From Comamonas serinivorans (GTDB taxonomy: Bacteria; Pseudomonadota; Gammaproteobacteria; Burkholderiales; Burkholderiaceae_C), in the NCBI RefSeq assembly GCF_002158865.1, contig NZ_CP021455.1, positions 1,488,001 to 1,552,000 on the forward strand: 64,000 nt of DNA, written 5' to 3'. The notes under the pieces were generated by a model, which was not told the origin of the DNA, did no database searches, and was given only the letters and a program-made list of their open reading frames with translations. Positions within the stretch are counted from its first letter, which is position 1. Every line of letters starts with the position of its first letter. This document shows, one piece after another, positions 57,790 to 64,000 of the stretch. A program made the position numbers and the translations under genes.

Positions 57790-58303
57790 TGGCGCGGCGT
57801 GCTGCCTTGGGCTTGCAGGCTTGGATGCCTCATCGTCGACATCGCTGATTTTGCACAGTATGGGGCAGTTGCCGTTTAATTTGAAACGGGGATGTGACCA
57901 TACCCTGTGATGACGTGCTCATCGGTGTCATGCGTACGGCATGAGGCCTCAGCCCCTCCCCCACGGCTTGGGCCGGTCGTTGGCGCTGTGGTCACCCACG
58001 GGCCTGCAGGAGGCCGACGACGGCATCCCGACGTGCATCCCCCATCGCCTCGCCAATGGCCGGGCGGGCGCCGGCCCAACGCGCTGAACGCAGCGCCATG
58101 CCGATGCGCGGTCCAAACCCATGACGCTCGTCCGGCATGTGGCCAACACGGATGGCCGAGCTGTCGCCTTGGGGTAACCTTGAGGGTTTCCCCTTGCTGA
58201 CTGTTGGATTGTTTTGACCTAGGTGCATCTTGCTCCTGGGTTTCGCCGTGCGCGACCCCATCCAGCGGCAAGGGTTTGTGACCCCTTTTTGAGGATGTGC
58301 CGA
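57790..58303. other. 514-bp gene-free gap with one palindromic repeat
   Basis: Between copZ and the second Bug receptor. It has no supported coding frame. One 48-nt repeat lies at 57857-57904. TTGACC at about 58214 may be part of the promoter of the receptor gene. Confidence 0.5.
57857..57904. repeat. 48-nt palindromic repeat, copy 8
   Basis: AGTATGG...CCATACC ends, inner stem CCGTT/AACGG. It lies 67 bp downstream of the copZ stop codon. Confidence 0.9.
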
Positions 58304-59257
58304 ATGCAACGACGTCATTTCGCTTTGATGCTGGCAGCCAGTGCTGCCCTGGCCAGTGGTGTGGCCATGGCGAAGGACTACCCCGACAGCCCCGTGACCA
58401 TCATCGTGCCCTACGCCGCCGGCGGCGTGAGCGACATCATGGGCCGCGCCCTGGGCCAGGCCTTGTCCAAGCAGCTGGGCCAGAGCGTCATCATCGAGAA
58501 CAAGCCCGGCGCCGCCGGCGCCATGGGCGTGCTGGACATCAAGCGCGCCCGCCCCGATGGCTACCGCCTGACGCTGACGCCGGCCGGCATCTTCCGCCAG
58601 CCGCATGTGCAGAAGGTGCAGTACGACCCGGTCAAGGACGTGCGCTACATCGCCACCTTCATGACCTACGACTTCGTCATCACCGTGCCGCCGGATTCGC
58701 CGTTCAAAACCGTCAAGGAACTGGTGGACTACGCCAAGGCCCACCCCGGTGAGATCACCTACGGCACGCCCGGCAACTACACCGGCAACCACATCGCCAT
58801 GGCCGCGCTGGAGAAGGCCACGGGCGCCCAGTTCACGCACGTGCCGTTCAAGGGCGATTCGGAAACCATCAACGCCGTGCTGGGCAAGCAGATCAAGGTC
58901 GGCGTGTTCGCCAACAGCGCGCACACCTACATCCAGAGCGGCAAGCTGCGCGCGCTGGCCACGACGGCCGACAAGCGCCCGCCGGCCTTCGGCACCATCC
59001 CCACGCTGCGTGAATCGGGCTACCCGATCGACATCCCGTCGCCGAACGGCCTGGCAGGTCCCAAGGGCCTGCCCGACGCCATCGTCACCAAGCTGCAGAA
59101 CGCCGTGAAGGCCGCCATGGACGATCCCGACTTCCAGAAGCAGCTCACCATGAATGCCGTGCGCCCCTACTACCTGGACAGCGCCGCCTACACCAAGTTC
59201 GCGGCCGAGATGTTCAAGCGCGAAGGCGAGATCGTGAAGGGCCTGACGCTGAACTGA
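58304..59257 (+). CDS. Bug-family periplasmic solute receptor
   Basis: A 317-residue Bug/TctC-like receptor. A signal peptide precedes YPDSPVTIIVPYAAGGVSDIMGRALGQALSKQLGQSVIIENKPGAAGAMG, an unmistakable Bug start, and the C-terminal pocket part has THVPFKGDSETINAVLGKQI. The start at 58304 has GAGG about 9 nt upstream. Monocistronic with a strong hairpin repeat directly downstream. Confidence 0.94.
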   Translation: MQRRHFALMLAASAALASGVAMAKDYPDSPVTIIVPYAAGGVSDIMGRALGQALSKQLGQSVIIENKPGAAGAMGVLDIKRARPDGYRLTLTPAGIFRQPHVQKVQYDPVKDVRYIATFMTYDFVITVPPDSPFKTVKELVDYAKAHPGEITYGTPGNYTGNHIAMAALEKATGAQFTHVPFKGDSETINAVLGKQIKVGVFANSAHTYIQSGKLRALATTADKRPPAFGTIPTLRESGYPIDIPSPNGLAGPKGLPDAIVTKLQNAVKAAMDDPDFQKQLTMNAVRPYYLDSAAYTKFAAEMFKREGEIVKGLTLN

Positions 59258-59301
59258 GCGCAGTGCCCAGGCCAACCTGACGAGGTTGGCCAAAAAAACG
59301 C

Positions 59302-59349
59302 AGTATGGCCGGATTGCCGTTCGATCATGAACGGGTATCCGGCCATACT
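59302..59349. repeat. 48-nt palindromic repeat, copy 9
   Basis: AGTATGGCC...GGCCATACT ends with a 15-bp perfect outer stem when one flanking base on each side is included; inner stem CCGTT/AACGG. It lies 44 bp downstream of the Bug receptor stop and directly abuts a heptanucleotide tandem repeat. Confidence 0.92.
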
Positions 59350-59351
59350 GC

Positions 59352-59407
59352 TTTGTGCTTTGTGCTTTGTGCTTTGTGCTTTGTGCTTTGTGCTTTGTGC
59401 TTTGTGC
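59352..59407 (+). repeat. Eight tandem copies of TTTGTGC
   Basis: A perfect 7-bp unit repeated eight times (56 bp) right after palindromic repeat copy 9. It is non-coding. The perfect identity of the units suggests recent expansion and possible length variation. Confidence 0.97.
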
Positions 59408-59804
59408 TGAATCTGCGCCGGGGCAGAGTCGGCGCGCAAGCCGGCGAACGCGCAGACCTGCGGGCGTCGCACGCGGGGTGCACGTGCAGCCGTGGTCTGC
59501 GGTGCATGCGTAACCTGCACCTGTCTGTCATGGCGCGACGACACGCACAGTCGGCCACCGATCACGCCCCGGCCGGTGTGTGGCGGCTGGACAACGAAAT
59601 CGCCGCGTTGCGGCCTTTGCTTGCGGCCAGTGGCGCCGATGCCTTGCCAGCGCGCGCGGCGCGGCTTCACAATCGACCCTCTTTCAAAGACCCCCACACT
59701 CGCCGGCAGGCGGTGGTGCAGGGCCTGGCGCTGAAACCCCTGTGTGGGGCGGCCCGGCCTCACCGACCACGCTGACCCGCCCCCATCTCGCGCAGGAGAT
59801 GCCC

Positions 59805-59840
59805 ATGACCATGTTCTTGATTCGCACCCCTCAACCCTGA
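59805..59840 (+). CDS. Possible 11-residue leader peptide
   Basis: A short frame MTMFLIRTPQP ending in TGA, with AGGAG 6 nt before its ATG, in the leader of the small-protein/AAA-M41 operon. A hairpin with a T-run follows about 60 nt later. The arrangement is that of a leader-peptide attenuator, although the peptide has no run of one amino acid. Confidence 0.4.
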   Translation: MTMFLIRTPQP

Positions 59841-59901
59841 CGTGCCTCCATCCGCCCCGGCTGGCCGTGCACGCCTTTTGTCGCACCGCCGCCGTGGCCC
59901 G

Positions 59902-59937
59902 AAAAGCCTTGGCCGCCGTGCGTTGCCGGGGCTTTTT
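59902..59937 (+). terminator. Intrinsic terminator or attenuator before the small-protein gene
   Basis: Stem AAAAGCC / GGCTTTT with an inner GGC/GCC extension and a following run of five T. It ends 14 nt before the next start codon, so if it acts it limits expression of the downstream operon rather than ending an upstream gene, since no gene lies closely upstream. Confidence 0.6.
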
Positions 59938-59951
59938 GCTTTGGAGTGCAC

Positions 59952-60197
59952 ATGAGTGCAAAGACCTTCTCGCGCGACGACGCGCTGGGACACATCAAGA
60001 AATTGCGCCGCATGCGCCAACCCCTGGTGCTGCAGGTGCCACTGCCCCCGCCGCGCAACCCCGTGGCACGCGGCCTCGCGCTGCGGGCCATGGTCGCCGG
60101 TGCCGGCAAGCACATCCGCAGCCAGGGCGCACAGCGCCGCGCCGACAAGGTGGCGCTGCGCCAACTCACGCGCGGCGGCGCCAAGGACATGGATTGA
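59952..60197 (+). CDS. Small basic protein coupled to the AAA+/M41 gene
   Basis: An 81-residue, strongly basic protein (many Arg/Lys, few acids) without membrane helix or recognised domain: it starts MSAKTFSRDDALGHIKKLRR and ends GGAKDMD. GGAG lies 6 nt before the ATG. The next gene begins 5 nt after its stop, so the two are probably translationally coupled and may act together. No function is claimed. Confidence 0.7.
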   Translation: MSAKTFSRDDALGHIKKLRRMRQPLVLQVPLPPPRNPVARGLALRAMVAGAGKHIRSQGAQRRADKVALRQLTRGGAKDMD

Positions 60198-60202
60198 CGA
60201 AC

Positions 60203-62521
60203 ATGAACCCCCTGCACACCCCTGCGGCGGCCGATGGGCTGGCTCACGCACGCGCCGAACCTGCCGTGACCACCGCGGCCCCCTCCGCCGTGGATGCGCG
60301 GCTCACCTCGCCGCGGGCTGAGCGCGCCGCGTCCACACCTTCGATGGCGCCCGCCGGGCCGAAGGTCGCGGCGCCGTTGCCCGGCGCACACCCAGCCGAG
60401 GTGGACCCAACCCTGGTGAACCCCGCGCCGACGGACGCCGCCACGGCGGGACCGATTGAGGACGCCGCTGCGCACCGCGCGGCACCCGCCGCGGGCAGCC
60501 CCGCCCTGGATGGTCCCGCGCTGCGCCAGCGCATGGCCCGGCGTCAACAGGTGCTGGCGGCCACGGCCGCCACGCTGAAGGCCGAGCTGTTCGGCTTGGA
60601 CGCGCTGATCGACCGCGTGGTGGATGCCGTGCGCGCCTGGTACCTGCTGCCGGAGCTCATCGACCGGCCCGTCATCGTCTGCCTCTGGGGGCTGACGGGC
60701 ACGGGCAAGACCCAGCTGGCGCGCCGGCTGGTGCAGCTGCTGGGCTTTTACGACCGCTTCGTCGAGGTGCAGATGGACGGCTTCAGCCACGGCGGACAGG
60801 GCCGCGACGCCATCGCCGGCATGCTGGCGCAATCGGCCATCGACGAGGGCGAGCCCGGCGTGCTGCTGCTCGACGAGTTCCAGCGCTTTCGCACCATCGA
60901 CCGCAAGGGCGAGGACCTGGCCGTCAAGCGCTACCAGGACGTGTGGGCGCTGCTGTCGGACGGGCGCCTGTCGCCCGCCCTGGGGGTGCTGGACCGCATC
61001 GAGATGGAGCTGGCCTACCACCAGCACCAGCAGGCGCAGGCCAGTGCGGAGGCCGCCAACGCGCTGCTGGAGCTGGAGACCGAGGAAGAGCGCCGCAAAG
61101 ACCAGGCCCGGCGCGCGCAGCGGCAGCAGTCGCCCTACCACCTCTCGGCCTGGGACGCGCGTGACATCCAGCAGGCGCTCAAGCTGCGCGAGTCGGTGAC
61201 CGAGATCATGCGCTGGACGCCGGCCGAGGTCTGCGAGCGGCTGACGGCCTTCCGCGCCGATCCGCGGGCCTGGGGCACGGACCACAGCAAGCTGCTGATC
61301 CTGGTCACCGGCAACCTGGACGAGATGTACCAGGGCGTGGCCAAGCGCGTGCAGGACTGCGATACCGAGGCCGATGTGTTCCACCGCTTCACCCAGCGCC
61401 TGTCCAGCATCGACGTGAAGGCCGCGCTGGCCAAGCGCTTCAAGCCGGAACAGGTCGCGCGCCTGGGCAACCAGCACCTGGTGTTCCCGTCGCTCACGCG
61501 CCAGGCGTACGAGCGGCTGATCGCCCATGCCTGCGAGGCGCAGCTGGCGGGCGTGCGCGAACGCCTGGGCCTGCGGGTGCAGCTCACGCCGGCGCTGCGG
61601 GCCGCGCTCTACCAGAACGCGGTGTTCCCCGTGCAGGGCACGCGGCCCGTGTTCTCGACCGTGCATGCCGTGCTGGGGCCCAGCCTGGTGCAGGGGGCGA
61701 TCTGGGCCCTGGAACAGGCGCAAGCCCAGTCGGTGCCCGTGGCACCCACGGCAGACGGCCACGGTGCGGCCAGCCTCGAGCTCGACGTGAGCGCCGACAG
61801 CAAGCGGCTGGTGCTGCGCCTGCGCGCCAGCGGGGCCGCGCCAGACGCCGTGCTGGCCGAGCACCAGCTGCCGCTGCACCTCGAGCTGGACCAGCTGCGC
61901 AAGCGCGCCCAGCCCGACTTCCGCACGCTGCTGGCCGTGCACGAGGCCGGCCATGGCCTGGCCTACGCGCTGCTCAACCGCTGCCCGCCCACCGAGGTGC
62001 GCATCAACGTGGCGTCGTTCCAGGGCGGCTACGCCAGCTACACGCCGCGCGTCGCCGAATCGCGCCGCATGGCGCGCGACGAGGTCTGCGTGACGCTGGC
62101 GGGCCGGGCGGCCGAGCAATGGGTCTTCGGCGCCGACGCCGTGAGCACCGGTGCCGAGCAGGACCTGGCCACCGCCACCGAGCAGGCTGCGCGCTACCAC
62201 CGCCACTGGGCCATGGGCGCGCAGCTCAGCCGCGTCGACGTGAGCCACGAGGCCGACCAGCACCTGAACACCGAGGTGGCCCCGAGCAACGCCGCCATCG
62301 AGGCCACGCTGCAAGCCGAGTTCGCCCGCGCCCAGCGCCTGCTGGCCGAGGCGCGCGAGCCGTTCCAGCGCCTGGTGCGGGCCTTGCTGGCCCACGGCTT
62401 CGTCGATGCCGCGCAGTTTGCGGCCACCACCGGGCTGGATCTGCCGGCGCCCCAGGATGCGCTGGAGCCCTGGGCGGCGGCCTGGCAGGCGTTTGAGGCG
62501 GGCGCGGTTCAGGCGTGTTGA
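60203..62521 (+). CDS. Clp-type AAA+ ATPase fused to an M41 zinc peptidase
   Basis: A 772-residue protein. Residues 1-100 are Ala/Pro-rich and probably disordered, with no membrane helix. The AAA+ module has Walker A GLTGTGKT at 163-170, Walker B LLLDEFQRF with D224-E225, a sensor-1-like ILVTGNLDE, and a Clp/HSP100-like KRFKPEQVARLGNQHLVFPSL segment, which resembles the FRPEFxNRIDExIVF box of ClpB/ClpX rather than FtsH. The C-terminal M41 peptidase has HEAGH at 580-584 and the third zinc ligand D654 in GAEQDLATAT. FtsH is normally membrane-anchored and has its own AAA type, so this is a soluble chimera, most likely an ATP-dependent protease. Confidence 0.85.
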   Translation: MNPLHTPAAADGLAHARAEPAVTTAAPSAVDARLTSPRAERAASTPSMAPAGPKVAAPLPGAHPAEVDPTLVNPAPTDAATAGPIEDAAAHRAAPAAGSPALDGPALRQRMARRQQVLAATAATLKAELFGLDALIDRVVDAVRAWYLLPELIDRPVIVCLWGLTGTGKTQLARRLVQLLGFYDRFVEVQMDGFSHGGQGRDAIAGMLAQSAIDEGEPGVLLLDEFQRFRTIDRKGEDLAVKRYQDVWALLSDGRLSPALGVLDRIEMELAYHQHQQAQASAEAANALLELETEEERRKDQARRAQRQQSPYHLSAWDARDIQQALKLRESVTEIMRWTPAEVCERLTAFRADPRAWGTDHSKLLILVTGNLDEMYQGVAKRVQDCDTEADVFHRFTQRLSSIDVKAALAKRFKPEQVARLGNQHLVFPSLTRQAYERLIAHACEAQLAGVRERLGLRVQLTPALRAALYQNAVFPVQGTRPVFSTVHAVLGPSLVQGAIWALEQAQAQSVPVAPTADGHGAASLELDVSADSKRLVLRLRASGAAPDAVLAEHQLPLHLELDQLRKRAQPDFRTLLAVHEAGHGLAYALLNRCPPTEVRINVASFQGGYASYTPRVAESRRMARDEVCVTLAGRAAEQWVFGADAVSTGAEQDLATATEQAARYHRHWAMGAQLSRVDVSHEADQHLNTEVAPSNAAIEATLQAEFARAQRLLAEAREPFQRLVRALLAHGFVDAAQFAATTGLDLPAPQDALEPWAAAWQAFEAGAVQAC

Positions 62522-62526
62522 ATCTG

Positions 62527-62574
62527 AGTATGAGGCAGTGGCCGATGATGGTTAATCGGGATTTGCAGCATACT
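62527..62574. repeat. 48-nt palindromic repeat, copy 10
   Basis: AGTATGA...GCATACT ends, inner stem CCGAT/ATCGG (the same paired change as copy 7). It lies 5 bp downstream of the AAA+/M41 stop codon. Confidence 0.88.
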
Positions 62575-62737
62575 GTCTGAGTAATGCGGGATGGTGTGCT
62601 GGGCGAACGAGCCCGGCGCACCGCGCCAGGTCCGCCGCCGCATCGCCCGGCGGTGTTGCCACCGGGACGAGCGCCAGCGCGCTTCGTGCGAACAATGCAG
62701 CCAGGCTTTTCCTGAACTGCACGCACGAAAGACACCC

Positions 62738-63868
62738 ATGGGACCCTTGAACGGACTCAAGATCATCGAACTCGCGGGCATCGGCCCCAGCCCGTTTGGC
62801 GCCATGCAACTGGCCGACATGGGCGCCACGGTGCTGCGCATCGACCGGCGCGAGCCGGCGGACCTGGGTGTGCCGCGCGAGCTGAAGTACGCCTTCTCGC
62901 TGCGCAACCGCAAGACCCTGGCGCTGGACCTCAAGGACCCGCAGGCCATCGCGCTGGTGCTGGAGCTCGTGGCCGAGGCCGATGTGCTGATCGAGGGCTT
63001 TCGTCCCGGCGTGACCGAGCGCCTGGGCCTGGGGCCGGACGCCTGCCTGGCGCGCAACCCCAAGCTCGTCTACGGCCGCATGACCGGCTGGGGCCAGGAC
63101 GGTCCGCTGGCGCAGGCGGCGGGGCACGACATCAACTACATCGCGCTGACCGGCGCGCTGAACGCCATTGGCCGCAAGGGCGGCCCGCCAACCCCGCCGC
63201 TGGCGCTGGTCGGTGACATGGGCGGCGGCGGCATGTTCCTGGCCATGGGGGTGCTGGCCGCCGTGCTGCATGCGCGCCAGACCGGCCAGGGCCAGGTGGT
63301 CGACGCCTCCATCGTCGATGGCGCGGCCTCGCTGTGCATGGGCTTTTACGGCATGACGGCCTCGGGGCAGTGGACGCCCGAGCGTGGCACCAACGTGCTC
63401 GACTCGGGCGCGCCGTATTACGACGTCTACGAGTGCAGCGACGGGCGCTGGATCTCCATTGGCCCCATCGAGGCCCGTTTCTTTGCCGATTTCCTCCAGC
63501 GCGTGGGCCTGCCGCCCGATGCGCTGGGCGTGCAGAACGACCGCGCCCACTGGCCCCAGGCCAAGGTGAGGGTGGCGCAGGTCTTCAAGACCAAGACCTG
63601 TGCCGAATGGTGTGACCTGCTGGAGGGTACCGACGTGTGCTTTGCGCCGGTGCTGAGCTTTGCCGAAGCGCCGCAGCACCCGCACCTGAAGGCGCGTGGC
63701 AGTTTCGTGGAGGTCGATGGCCTGGTGCAGCCGGCGCCGGCGGTGCGCTTCAGCGCCACGCCCTCCGCCTTGCCCACCGGGCCGCGCGCGCCCGAAGGGG
63801 CCACGGCGGTGGACGGCTGGCTGGCGCCCGAGCGCCAGCGGCATTGGCAGGCCCAACTGGGCGATTGA
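62738..63868 (+). CDS. Alpha-methylacyl-CoA racemase-like family III CoA-transferase
   Basis: A 376-residue protein of the racemase branch of family III CoA-transferases. The start is MGPLNGLKIIELAGIGPSPF. Residues that match the M. tuberculosis MCR catalytic set are H130 in GHDINY, D160 in GDMGGGG and E245 in GPIEARF. These enzymes epimerise 2-methylacyl-CoA esters during branched-chain or steroid side-chain degradation. It stands alone; the ATG at 62738 is the first one with the family start. Confidence 0.9.
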   Translation: MGPLNGLKIIELAGIGPSPFGAMQLADMGATVLRIDRREPADLGVPRELKYAFSLRNRKTLALDLKDPQAIALVLELVAEADVLIEGFRPGVTERLGLGPDACLARNPKLVYGRMTGWGQDGPLAQAAGHDINYIALTGALNAIGRKGGPPTPPLALVGDMGGGGMFLAMGVLAAVLHARQTGQGQVVDASIVDGAASLCMGFYGMTASGQWTPERGTNVLDSGAPYYDVYECSDGRWISIGPIEARFFADFLQRVGLPPDALGVQNDRAHWPQAKVRVAQVFKTKTCAEWCDLLEGTDVCFAPVLSFAEAPQHPHLKARGSFVEVDGLVQPAPAVRFSATPSALPTGPRAPEGATAVDGWLAPERQRHWQAQLGD

Positions 63869-64000
63869 CGCGCATTCAATCCGGTGCGGCTGGGCCGGGT
63901 GAAGCCGCGCAAGGACCGCAGACCCGCCGCCAGCAGCCCATGTGTGCTCACGCAGCGCTCTGGTCGGTCACTTGCAATCGGGGCACCTCGCCTCGGATGG
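63869..64000. other. Right-end gap, no gene seen
   Basis: 132 bp to the window end. No coding frame with a ribosome site and no repeat copy is visible. Confidence 0.5.

Noticed and set aside
57876..58271. Minus-strand frame in the gap after copZ as a gene
   Set aside because: It runs across a palindromic repeat, has no ribosome site and no recognisable protein features.
59188..59961. Minus-strand frame across the gap after the second Bug receptor
   Set aside because: It overlaps the receptor end, translates the heptanucleotide array and has shadow-frame composition.
1..64000. CRISPR arrays, tRNA, rRNA or insertion sequences
   Set aside because: No regularly spaced identical repeats with unique spacers, no cloverleaf with CCA-type end and no transposase frame were seen. 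The tandem repeats present are direct-abutting and lack spacers.

Overview
The window is about 64 kb of high-GC DNA with the gene content of a betaproteobacterium of the order Burkholderiales, most likely a Comamonadaceae-type organism. The pointers are two Bug-type solute receptors, family III CoA-transferase/racemase genes, a Burkholderiales-style Tad locus with a DUF3613 gene and a sigma-54 activator, and an OprM-type RND pump next to a SoxR-like regulator. No rRNA, tRNA, CRISPR array or insertion sequence was recognised.

Layout. 1-146 is the 3' end of a LysR-type regulator. 259-6744 is an RND efflux operon divergent from soxR, with a palindromic SoxR/MerR-type operator between them. 6775-8034 is a glycosyltransferase. 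8279-21870 is a near-complete Tad/Flp pilus locus on the minus strand (flp, cpaA, cpaB, cpaC, cpaE/tadZ, cpaF/tadA, tadB, tadC, tadD, DUF3613, two TadE/F-type pseudopilins, tadG) ending in a sigma-54-dependent activator. 21946-32770 holds a type I secretion system (TolC, HlyD, ABC transporter), an unrecognised protein, an OmpA-like lipoprotein and a giant low-complexity Gly/Leu-rich surface protein. The ABC transporter is split by a one-base deletion. 33216-35998 encodes a TPR protein and an L,D-transpeptidase with similar C-terminal tails. 36264-50865 is mostly housekeeping and metabolic: SDR, thioesterase/MarR/MFS, AhpD-like, feoAB, HD hydrolase, CoA-transferase, lipoprotein, 3-methyladenine glycosylase, an orphan wlbA, a ureohydrolase and an XRE-cupin regulator. 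50938-56072 is an apparent catabolic operon (DUF1989, M20 carbamoylase-type amidase, amino-acid ABC importer) that probably works with the neighbouring ureohydrolase and regulator. 56399-63868 has two Bug receptors, a CopZ-like chaperone, a small basic protein coupled to an unusual Clp-type AAA+/M41 metallopeptidase, and an alpha-methylacyl-CoA racemase.

The most striking feature is a dispersed palindromic repeat. Ten intergenic copies and one copy inside tadD are all exactly 48 nt long with the same internal register: 15 nt, 5-nt stem, 8-nt loop, 5-nt stem, 15 nt. The outer ends read RGTATG and CATACT, and the inner stem usually reads CCGTT/AACGG with compensatory changes. Nine of the ten intergenic copies lie within about 100 bp downstream of a stop codon. 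The copy inside tadD encodes most of its lipoprotein signal peptide. Other points of interest are the AAA+/M41 chimera with a possible leader-peptide attenuator, the frameshifted secretion ATPase, and the uncharacterised guanidino/ureido-type catabolic operon.
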